A stretch of 64,000 bases of DNA. It comes from Pycnopodia helianthoides. Taxonomy: Eukaryota > Echinodermata > Asteroidea > Forcipulatida > Asteriidae. How positions within the stretch are numbered: position 1 is the stretch's first letter; each line of letters begins with the position of its first letter. The DNA lies in assembly GCA_032158295.1 (NCBI GenBank), contig CM063258.1, forward strand, positions 5,350,583 to 5,414,582. Reading direction: 5' to 3'. The notes under the pieces are model-generated. The model saw nothing but the letters and a program-made list of their open reading frames with translations, searched no databases and was not told the origin of the DNA. Both the position numbers and the translations under genes were made by a program. Below are positions 1 to 12,000 of this stretch, piece after piece.

Positions 1-2196
1 AAATAGATTCAAAAGCATTTGTCATGAACCCATAGAAAGTTTTTTCCCCCGTCTACATAGTCTGAGCAAAACTTTTTAGTTTATGGTAACTTTGTAAAAT
101 AATTTTGAAAGATTTTCTTCCATTTTAGTAATGGGCACACTATTCTCCTACGTATGCTGCAAGTGAAATTGCAATCAGCAAAATAGTCCAGTCGTTATAA
201 GAAATAAACAATCATTTTAATCTTGGAACAGATAAAAAAAAACTACTATTTTGAGAAGGATTTTGTAGCAGCCCCTCATATTAATTTAGCTTTCATTCCA
301 GTTGTTTACGATGAATTCGAGGTTATATGTTGGTTATAAAAGCACTGTGTATTTGTATTCAGGGTTGACCTTAAAATATAAATAATTTCAGTCAACTCAA
401 AGGTTAACTTCTTTTTTTAACTGATGAAACCTGTAATCATGGATGCCTTTTATGCCCCTGAACACAAGGAGTTCAGGGTGCGTACTTTCTATGACCCAGA
501 ACACAAGGAGCTCAGGGCAAACGTTAGCGTGACCGGATAAAAAGTGTGTGCCATCAACTTTATGTCAACGCGCTGTATTAAAAGGCTGGACACACATTCC
601 ATTTTTATGTCAACTTGTCGGACCAATAAGTACGAAGTAACTACGATGATCATTCCGTGTGTTGGTCAAATGTTTTGTCACCTCTTAGCTCTTAAAACTA
701 AACTATTTTCATTACTTATTCAGATCAACACATTCATTTGTAAACAAGTACAATTTAACATATTGAACACTTTCAGACAATCTAATTTAAACATTTTTGT
801 AGGATTATTTTAATTTTTAATAGCCGTATCCAAATTGGAGGCGACAGCTTGATTGCCATATTGTTAACAAGATGCTTTAAAGCATCAAATAACCATGTGA
901 CTAGTCACCTGATCATTCTCCTGATCAGACATTAAGCCATTAAAAAACATTAATTACTCATGAACCAATAATAAGACAAGACAACCAAGTTTTTACTTTA
1001 AACAACATAACATTTATATAGCCAAATTATAATTACATATTTACATTTCGACATGGTGTACTCTCTGTAAATGTGAAACTATTATTTACAATATTATGCA
1101 AATTTTGTGCAATATTTTTTAGTGTATTCTTGGGAATGACAATTTTGATTATTTGGTTTAAGTCACTATTGAAATTGTTTGAAAATACGTTTTCAAAATT
1201 TTTAAATTTTCAAATTTTCAATATTTAAATAAAAATATGAATAAAACATGATGTTATCTTAAATAATTAGTGATTTTTTGTTCCCTCTATCCAGTAACAT
1301 AAGTTAAGATTTTAATATTTTATGTTGCATGAAATATATTTTAAAAACAGAGACTTCCGTGAAAAATAAAACTTCATTTGAAAAACTTCATGAAAACATG
1401 TTTTATTTTATTTTTTTAATTGGACGAAATAACTCTGGAAGCATCTTTAACGAAGAAGACAAGTTTTGTAAGAAAGCCCTCAAATGCGAACGGTTATCTG
1501 CAGATTGACCACGCAAGTCCCGGAGTTGATGTTGTTCTACTTTATGGTTTTCCTTAACCTTTCTTGATGGAAACTAAACGATAAAGACGCAATGACTTCT
1601 AATTGTCCCACACAATAATGACGTAAGCCACCAACAATGTGGAACTTAGGAAGTAACTCAGAAAGTGTACACAGGGTTTCCATGCGTTAATGATCATTAT
1701 GAAATTGGGAGTACCTACAAGGATCACTGGCCGGACACCTGTGAGCACTTTGGCCATCTTACATGTAGAAACCAATTGCAGGAGTAATTTTAATCTTGCT
1801 TGGCGGGTTGAAGTTAGGATGGCAGTCATGCAGTGATTTCACTTCAAACCGTGCTGGGCGTGGCAGTGATTGCAGCACATGAGGAAGGCGTGGCTTGGAT
1901 TGAGTTCCAATTGGGTTTTTACTTCAATGATGAGTAGTGTAGAAACAAAGATGGACTACTTGAGGCCGACGCCCATACTGAATGACCTCCAGCCCATGGA
2001 TGTGTCTATGTTGGACTGGTTCTTGTTTAGGGCCCCGCCCCGGATGGCATAGGGGCGGGGTGGGGGCTGAGGGGCAAGCTTAGGTGCATCGGTCCAGAGA
2101 GATTGCCTGTCATGAAGTAGACTCTTAACATGGGTAGAGACCTGTAGTATGGACATTAGAAACAATCAAATTGAAATGTGTGCTGATAGAAGAGCC
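1..2196. other. AT-rich stretch downstream of TTC16, no gene seen
   Basis: Long T- and A-rich runs, a short tandem duplication near 0.46-0.52 kb and a GC hairpin (GGCCCCGCCCC/GGGGCGGGG) at 2031-2061. Small open frames have no recognisable content. Confidence 0.6.
459..522. repeat. Short tandem duplication CTGAACACAAGGAGTTCAGG
   Basis: Two copies (459 and 499) of a 40-bp unit. The CCCTGAACACAAGGAGTTCAGGG type core is itself a small hairpin. Confidence 0.65.
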
Positions 2197-2538
2197 TTAA
2201 AGGCCCTGTACACTATTGGTAAGATCGAAAAACACAATGTTCACAGATTCACACATAACTTACATGATTTAAAGTAAGTAATGGTAGAAAGGGTTCTTAA
2301 AATATTTCTGCCTAAAATGCTATCGTTTCTGAGAAACGAGTAAAACAATAGTAATTATTGCCCGCGATAATTTGAAAAAACAGAAAACACATAAAACCTC
2401 TTTTCACTATTTTCTTGTGACCTCGATGACCAATTGTGCTCAAACTTTCACAGGTTTGTTTGTTCATGCATATGTTGAATCACACAAAAATGTGGACACT
2501 GATTTTGAGCTGTTACCAAAAGTGTACAATACCTTTAA
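2197..2538 (+). mobile_element. TTAA MITE family B, copy 1
   Basis: TTAAAGGCCCTGTACACTATTGG to AAAGTGTACAATACCTTTAA: imperfect inverted repeats inside TTAA. The middle carries a GCGATAATTTG hairpin side. Confidence 0.85.
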
Positions 2539-2709
2539 ACCTTTATTTGTAAATACAAGTACTGAACCTGTTTATGTTTAAAAAATAAAATAAAAATGTG
2601 CTGATTTTTGAAAGAGCAAAAAGATTTGTGTAAGAAGGGATGCTTCATGACATTTTGCGTTTAAAGTTTTTATGTGAAAATAGTATGTACAAATAAGTTA
2701 ATTTGATAA

Positions 2710-3004
2710 TCAGGTAGAAAATCTACACAACAAATAAACGACTTTGTTTCTCAATACTAATGGACTTTTAAAGAAATTTTTAGTAAAGAAATGTTTAGTC
2801 AAGTCTAAAACCGATTTTACCTTTTTCTTCTTCTTGGCCAGGACAGTATTGAAGCTTATCTCATTCATACATTCTTTAAGGTCTGGCATTACAGAATCAG
2901 AGGGAGCAGCAGCTGCTGATGCAAAACTGACATGTTTAGCTCCAGCCTGACTAGTGGTTTGTGGGGATGTACTATTGGGCTGTGCCTCCTTGTTTGTTGC
3001 ATCC
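2710..3004 (-). CDS. TTC16: TTC16 last recognised exon, two possible ends
   Basis: The acceptor CATAG at 3005-3009 gives the phase required by exon 10 and a Ser/Ala/Gln-rich segment ending in LKECMNEISFNTVLAKKKKK. A weak donor, AAG|GTAAAA, follows at 2821. If it is ignored, the frame stays open for 36 more codons to TGA at 2712-2710. If it is used, a further 3' exon is needed, and I could not find one in the repeat-rich 0-2.5 kb. The read-through end is the simpler model. Confidence 0.6.
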
Positions 3005-6000
3005 CTATGGAACGATTAAAAAGGAAAACAAGATTTCAAAAAGTAAATATGGCCAAAACACAAACAAGTCATTCAGGATATTATTTCACTGAACTTTTAA
3101 AACAAAAGTATCCATCATAATGATTAATGTTTACATGAACATAAACATCAGAAATTAAATAAGGACCTAGTGTCCATGTTACGTCAAATTGATCCATTTA
3201 TCATTTTTATTTGTTAATAAAATAAATTAAAACAATTTCACCCTCAAAATGTCACATAAATTAATTGAGTCTAATGTAAAAATGCTTTTAAAAATAGTTA
3301 AGTAATAAAACCACAAGAGATATTGACAAAATAGGGAGACCGCCAACATAGGGCTAGATAGCTCAGTTGGTAGAGCCCCGGCATGTTAACAAGGAAGTCG
3401 TTGGTTCAAATCCCTCTCTAGCCAATTTTGCTTTGTTCAACCCCAAATTATTTTAATTAGAACAAATGTTAAACAAATGTTTGATACAATGTCACAACCT
3501 CATGAAATAACCTACACATGATTACTGAGCAATTTCTTTCAAGGTTTGTTTCAATGAAAGTGTTCATTATAAAAACAAACTGCAAAATCCTGTCACCATG
3601 GACAAAAGTAATTAACAAATATTTGTCAGAAGCTGCAAATACAATTCAACAGACCCCTACTGTAGTGATATCACAAAAATGAAATATAAATAATTCTGCT
3701 TTCTTTGGGATTGTCCGGAAGTGGCTGCTTGAAAATTGTGATTAAAAGGTAAAAAGGCAATGCACTAAGTTGATTATGGAATAAAAATAAGAGTAATAAA
3801 AACAGTACACAGTTCTTATATAATGCTTTGTCACACCTGAGGGTATCTCAAAGCACCCATTTTTTTTTTACGAGGTGCACAGAGCTATGTTTGAATTATA
3901 AGATCCATTCATTTACATAGCACCATGTAATGGTCTGCAAGGTGCTGTGGTGCAATCTGCAGCCAACAACACCAGAAAACATCAGGGCAAACCCCTTCTC
4001 TTAACGATAAGTTACTGGTTCTTTACATGCATTACACGTGCACGTCCCACCCGAAGAAAGATGCAATAGTGGTTACAGTGCCTTGCTAAAGGACACAAGT
4101 GCCAAGATCGGGACTTGAACCCACACTCTGCTGGTCAGAAACACCAGAGCTCGAGTCCAAAGTGTTTGACCTCTCAGCAACGACAGCCAATGGAATGCGC
4201 AGAGATATTCTAAGTGATGCTCCGATGCAAACCTGTTCAGTTATGGTGCAAAGTATCTTACCCATTTAAGGCTGGAAGACGGACTGGTGAGGCTGTCACC
4301 ACAGCGTTCTCTACTTCGGCTTTGGCTGCACGGCCTGCCTTACTCCTCATTATATCAGTGATGGTTTTACCAGGGAAGAGGCGCGGCATGAGTGTTAGGA
4401 TCTCCTCATTGTTAGGCTCAAGATGGAGAGTGACCAGAAGATCATGTCTGGCACCGACTTGGTTCTACACAAGAAAGTAACGAAAACAAACAAACATGAG
4501 GCTCAAGACCACACAAGTTTGCTCTGGGCTGTTATTAGGTGTTCGTGCAATACAAGCACGAAACACCTCTTTGTTTTTGTTCTGTTTTTTTGTTTTCTTC
4601 TCCATCTTCTTCTTCTTCTTCTTCTTCTTCCACGTCAACTCTTCTCTAAAGCATAACTCAAGATTAAAACTGAATTGAACATTGAAACTCATCAGACAAT
4701 TGAACCTCAATATGAAGACAGCACAAACTTAATGACGTTATGATGACGTCATCAGGTGTCGAATTACAAGGTTTTTAAAGTTGAAAAATTACCATTTGGT
4801 ATTCGCTGTGTATATCTCTTCGAATGTATAAGCTATGATGTTCATAGTTAAGCATCAGATAGATCAAGGTTGGGGCAACATTTCAAAAGTAAATACCAAA
4901 ATCATATGACCTTTACTTCCGGTCGTACCGGAAGGTCAAAGTCTGCCTTTGTGTTTTTTCGTGACAAATTTCAATTTTGGGGCATAAGTCAAGATTGAAA
5001 TTGAATTGAATATTGAAACTCATACGACAATTGAACCTCAATACCAAGACGACACAAACTTGATGATGTCATGATGACGTCATCACGTTTTGAATAACAT
5101 TAAATCAAATTTTATTATTTAAAAAAAATCATAACTCATGAACCACATGTTGGATTTTTACAATCTATACAACATCGGACAGGTCGTTGAAAGTTCAACA
5201 AACGCTGCACAGAAAGTGACCTCATTTGACCTTAACTTCCGGTTCAAATCGGAAGTTGAATATTTAACAAATTCATAAAAAATTCATATCTCGAATACTA
5301 CTTATTATTTTAGCAAATTTTTTGTATCAGGTTGTAGAACGTTGAGTCTGCTTAATCTTTTGCACATAGATAACAACATTTTGACCTTTACATCTGGACG
5401 AAAAAGGACGATAAAGCGCTCGTTTAAAATGACCCCCATTGACACGCACGATAGTGAAAGAACACATACATGTACATTGTATGCTGAACCTGTACAGCCG
5501 CGTTTACAATGCACTGTACAATGCACGTGTACAATGCACGTGTAGTTTTAGTTTACGTGGGCATTGCACTGAACAGCTACATGTTGGAATACATCATCGC
5601 TTGATGTTTCATTGTATTGCAAACCCAAAGATATTCCGTCTAATATTTGAAAAGTTCATAACTCCTGAACCACAAATTTGATTTTTACAATCAATACATC
5701 ATCTGAAAGGTCTTAATTAAATTGACACGCGCTATTCAAAGAGTGACCCGTTTGACCTTGACTTCCGGTAAAAAAACGAAAGTAAAATTTCAGGTTATAA
5801 AATTTTATAACTTCTGAACTACGTATTGTATTTTTACAATCACAACATCATTGGGATCATATGTAACAACTTACGAAACGATACACAGAATATGACCTAA
5901 TTTGACCTTGACATCCGGTTCAAACCGGAAATTTACATTTAATGTTGAAAAAATATCTATATATGAACTAAACATTGGATTTTTACAATTTATATGTCAT

Positions 6001-9000
6001 CATAAATGTCCTCACAAAAGTTGACGAACGCCACACAGAGTGTGACCACATTTGACATTGACTCCTGGTTCAAACCGGCAGTTAAAGTTCCATCTGAATA
6101 AATCTAACTCCTGAACCAGACACCACAAACACCTGGTTTTTGTAACTGACAAAAGTCATATTTCTAGTTTAGTTTGGTTCAACTACTTTGCAAATAAGGT
6201 CATTCAATGCAAGATTGAAAAACAATTGAAAATCCTTTAAAATCACTTAAATTTTAAGTCATGGAATACTGTTAAAAATGCAGAGTTGTTCACCACCAAT
6301 ATGACATTTCTCTTATTTGGGATGTTTTTGTTTATTTCAAAGATTACAAAATTATAGTTAGTTATTTGAAGAGGAGACTCAACAAAAGATGTAACAATTG
6401 TGCTTACCAAAAATAGGTTACAAATGGTCAGTTTAATAATATTTTAACCGAGACCTTTAGTCTTTGCATTAGGCCAGACAAAGGTTTCATGTTTTGTGCA
6501 TAAATCCTTGAACAAAACTGGATGATTACTGTTATTATATATTTCTGGCAATGAAATCGAGGATGCCTCATTAGTGAATTCTATCACTGTAGCTCACAAG
6601 CCCGGGGAAACCTGTAATCAAGGGCGCTTGCTTACCCTCACTCTGCTGATCAGGGTCCAATTTCATAGAGCTGCTTAAGCAGAAAATATTGCTTAACAAT
6701 ATTTTGCTTAGCAGAAATGAGCAGGATACCAGTCACAAATTGTACATGTGACATGGTAGTTTGGCTGGTAGCCTTATTCTGCTAAGCATAATTTTGTTGT
6801 GCTTAGCTAGTTTTTGTGCTTAAGCAGCTCTATGAAATTGGGCCCAGAAACACCAGAGCATGAGCCTGGTGCTCTTAACCGCTTAGCCACAAAATATAAA
6901 TTTCCTGTAAGCCTCTTTAAATTGGATACTGATAAAAAACAACCTTATGCACCCTCTACCAACAGGACATCCTTAAGAGGACATCCTCAAAAGTTGCTAA
7001 TTAAGAAAGGAAAGCCATTAGTCTTCATTCAATAACAGACCTTCTTTTGTATTGGTAGAAGGTGGATTTCCATCTTTCAACCCCCCCCCCCACCCTGGCT
7101 TTAAAATAACTCTCTCTTCAAATGGAATTGCTATTTATACATTCAACTTTATCCCAAAACAATCAGTTGTCAATCCTTACCTCCAGCATAAAGCGAACTT
7201 TGGAGCGGTAGATGAAGTATGACCCGACTCGAGGGTTGTGCTGAATGGCTACAGTGAACCGTGCCTCAGCTTCCTTGTAGCTGTGTTCCTCGTAGTCCAT
7301 CAGACCAAACTCGCTGTGGATGGATGCGATCCGTGACCGAATGGTCCAGTCTGCATGATCCAACTCCAGGGCTTGGTGGTAGTCAGCGAGAGCAAAGTGG
7401 AGCTCATTCAGACGGAAGAAGCAATCTTTGTAGAGGACAAAAGATAGATAACTTTTTGATATACAAAGTGCAATGTCGTGGTTAAATGTCCCAAGAGTTT
7501 CCTTTGATGATCATGGTTCAAAAAAAAAAAAGTTGCCAATAAATCTCCTGTTCATTTGATGATAATAACCCCTACCATTTAATCTCACATAATTCTGTTT
7601 AAAGGAACATTACAGAATTGGTTTTTGCTAACAAAACGGTTGCTGGCAGTGTGTAAGCACTTTATATAATCCACCATATACATAAACTGACAAACCTGTA
7701 GAAGTTTGAGATCGATCGGCCATCTGGGTCACGAGAAAATAGTGCAAAACCGATTACAAATTTGCATGTGTTATACAATGCATGAATAAAACGCTCATGA
7801 GCGATAAACTCCAATCGGAAATTAGTTTGATTCATTTCTCATCTAATATGGCAATTCAGACAGAAATATTTCTAGGGATGTTTCCTACTATCATCATCAT
7901 TAGACCGTTTAAGTTTTATGTAAATCTGTGATCATAAAGAAAATTTGATTTACCACTTCTGTAACGTTCCTTTAACCTACCTCCAAAGAATAATAATAAC
8001 ATAAAACACCTACGTTTCCCATGATAAATAAATGAAATACTCTTATCAGTTGCTCTAATAAACTCCCGTTCACATGATGAATCCTGTCCTTACCACAGGG
8101 GTTCTCCCCATGCACAAACTAGCGTATTGGGTTGATACGTGCAAATTGCGTGCCAACACCTGTGAATTAGGACGGATACACAAACAAACTTTCTTCTTTG
8201 GGGGGAGAGAGGGACTTGAGATCAAGCTCACAAAAATCATCAAGGTAACAGGTTAAGAATGCCCTGTATTAAACAGTAGGGCTTTTAAAACCAAATAAAA
8301 ACACCAAGTTAAAACATTCAGACAAACTATGTTTCAGTTCAGCGTGCTGAGGCAAAACTTTAAAAATGCGAGTGCAGAATGCCCCCGAGTTTTGAAAAAA
8401 AAAACAGGAGAACCCTCACCAGTTACCCTTACATACCCCTGTTCAGTTGATCAGACCTACCCTTGCCCATTTACCCTCACATAACGATATTCACATGATA
8501 AAACTAACCCTCACCAGCTAACCTCACATACCCCTGTTCAGTTGATAAGAGCTACCCTTACCCATTACACTCACATAACGATTTTCACATGATAAAACCA
8601 ACCCTCACCAGCTAACCTCACATACCCCTGTTCAGTTGATAAGAAGTACCTTACCCGTTACCCTCACATAACGATGTTCACATGATAAAACTAGCCCTCA
8701 CCAGTTACCCTCACATACACCTGTTCACATGTAAAAAAACAACCCTCATTCATCACCCTCACACATCCCTATTCAATTAAGATACCCTCTCCTCATATAC
8801 CCCTGCTCGCATGCATGATAAAACCACCCCTCACCATTTACCCTCACAGACCCCTCTTCAGTTATCAAATACAACCCTCCTCAGTTAACTTTACATACCT
8901 CCTCTATTGACGTACAGCCCTTTCTCTCTCTTCTCCCCCTTGATGGCCTTATTGAGGAGGATGATAGCCTCTTCAAAGTGTCCACCCAGGAAGCACTCCA

Positions 9001-12000
9001 CAGCAAAGTCATTATAGGTGAGCAGTAGTTGTCGCTGCGCCTCCATGTAGACACGGTTCTGCTCATTGTGGTCGGTTTTATCAAGGGCCAACAGGAAATC
9101 GTCGATGGCTGAATTGTAATCATGTAGACGACGATGAAGGGCACCTCTGTGTTAAAGGAAGATATTCGAACATGTTTACTGACTATTAGTAGGATTTGAA
9201 ACTTTGCATGGTGGAAATACAATATGGAAAGGTTTGCGGTAACAACCATGTAATTACTATCTCTTATTGAGTTGGGGTGATTCTGAAAAGAACCGTTGGT
9301 TTCAACTTGACGTTTCGATCAGTATGCTCTGATCGTCTTCTGGACAAAAAAAAAAAAAAGAGAAAAAAAGCCGATCAGAGCATACTGATCGAAACGTCAA
9401 GTTGAAACCAACGGTTCTTTTCAGAACCACCCCAACTCAATAAGAGATAGTAATTACATGGTTGTCACCGCAAACCTTTCCATATGTTTACTGACTGATC
9501 ATTCAATATCATGATTTTGTATCAGATTAGATTAGAATAGATTTGGTTTATTGCTATTTATATACAAGTGTACAATAGAAATTGCCTCGGCTCTCAAGCT
9601 TAAAAAGACATTCAAATACAAGCACTACTTGAGAATGCATCTTCAGAAAGTACTAAGGAGTACTCAACAAGCGGTAACTCAAGGTAACTAGGGGTTAAAC
9701 CCCGGATAACCCTGAAAAACATCAAAAACCTTGAGGCTAACTTTGAGTTACTGCCTGTTTAATTTTGCATTATTCCCTTATTACTGATTTTGTGCGGTCA
9801 CTTAACCATTCAAAAATAAGCCTTGTACCTTGCGTTAGAGCATGTTGAAAAAGCAGTTTTTGTGTATTCTTTCTAGTGTTTAACAAGCACTCTTTATTCA
9901 TCACTCACAACCACTGCTCACAAAATCTTTGGTTTAATGTTGTATAAAAGTTCACCTTAAGAGATGATAGTCAGCTACGGCTGGGTTAGTCTCCACCGCA
10001 GCCGTGATCTTATTCATGGCTTCCTTTAGCTTGCCCTGTAGCTGCAAGCGCACCGCGTGGTCACGGCTTTCGGCTGCCTTGGCTTCTAGGGCAGCCATGA
10101 GGTTCTGAGCCTCTTCCCTGTCTGGGTCCAAGGCAATGGCATCCTTTAAGTCATAGTAGCAGAGGGATGTCTGGGGAAGGAACGAGGTGTAGAACATGGA
10201 GATTAACTTCAGAGTCCATCAGAGTTAAAAAGATAACACAAATAATCCAGGGAAGATTTTACTTGTCTTAAAGAATGGACCTTATGCATTGACGTCATCA
10301 TCATGCCGACATCTCAGTGGTAAATTGATGATGAAACAATGGAAAAACGCACGGGTATGTATGCTAAATGAGCAACCTTCTTTTGATCTAGCTACTAGGA
10401 TATGTGTGCTACATAAGAACAAATTAATATTATTACAGGCCTTTTCACACAAGGCAATTTTTCCAGGTGACCTGGAGGCGACAAAACGCACTGCATACAG
10501 ATAATAACACTCTGGCATTTTATAAACAGTGTCTCACTATCCCCAAGAAAAGAAAATTAATTTTAAATTGAAAAGAAAATTTCTTTTGTTCTTGGAGACC
10601 GCCTGTAACAGATTGCCTGTAAATTGCCTTGCGTGACATGGCCCCCAACTAGTATATTATTAAATTCAACCATTTTGAACTTACATTTCTGAAGAGTTCA
10701 TGCAGACGAGCCCTCATGATGTACAAGTCAGGATTGTGCTGCTCAACTTCTAGTCGCTTGTTCACCAAGGCTAGGCACTCTCCGTGCCTCTGCAAGGCTG
10801 CTAGACACGCCACACTATTATAAAAAAAATAATGTATGAAATTGTATTCCCAAGCAAGGATAATAAAGATTTTGTATTTAACTTGGAGATAGAGTCCCTG
10901 AAAATGTTTTGCTTTTTTGTAAATTGTTTGTTTCTGTTTACTTATTTAACAGCTACTTAAATCTGTTTAATTATCTGTTTAAAGGTATTGTACACTTTTG
11001 GTAACAGCTCAAAATCAGTGTCCACATTTTGTGTGATTAAACATATGCATGAACAAACAAACCTGTGAAAGTTTGAGCTCAATTGGTCATCGAGGTCACA
11101 AGAAAATAGTGAAAAGAGATCTTATGTGTTTTCTGTTTTTTCAAATTATCGCGCGCGTGATAATTACTATTGTTTTACTCGTTTCTCAGAAACGATAGCA
11201 TTTTAGGCAGAAATATTTAAAGAAACCCTTTCTACCATTACTTACTTTAAATCATGTAAGTTAGTGTGAATCTGTGAACATTGTGTTTTTCGATCTTACC
11301 AATAGTGTACAGGGCCTTTAACTTAACCTTACACACAAGTAATAACAATCTTATAAATACAAGTACTGACTGATGGCCATTTCTTTAAACTTGTTTTACT
11401 TATTCATTTTTTAAAGATAAGAAACACTCATGTTATCTCACATCATCAAAATATTGATGGCGCTAAAAAGAAAAGAAAAAAAAAAGAATTGGACCAATCT
11501 AGTTGAATCTTGTCAAAACTCGACAATACTAGCTGGTTCCCAGTGTTACAGCACAGTTTGTTAATGTTACTTACCTTCTTGTATGGTAACCAATCACCTC
11601 TGGTCTCATCTCTGAGGCCCTTGAGAAGGATTCCAGTGCCTCTGCAAACAGACACTGGTCAAATAATGTCTGCCCCTGTAAAGCAGAAATGAAACATTGA
11701 TCAAAATGTACACATAGAATCAAGAAGTTAATTTCATTGCTTCTTCTCACAAAAATGTGCTACTTTTTCAGAAGGTAGCATTCATTCCAAAAAACCTCCA
11801 GGCCTGATACTCTGTTCCTTTGAGGGTAATGCAGTTTTTCCATAGGGAAACTTAAACTTACACCAAGACAATGACCAAGAGCATGGAGGCAATTGCCAAC
11901 CTAAAAGGCCTGAACGTCTGATTATCAGCACCATTTTCAGGCTTTCTTTACAATCAAAACTGATCAACTGCCTAGTTCTGAATGGAGTAAAACCCACATT

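Noticed and set aside
8412..8880. Regular repeats considered as a CRISPR array
   Set aside because: Units are contiguous 95-bp minisatellite copies without distinct spacers, in an intron of an animal gene.
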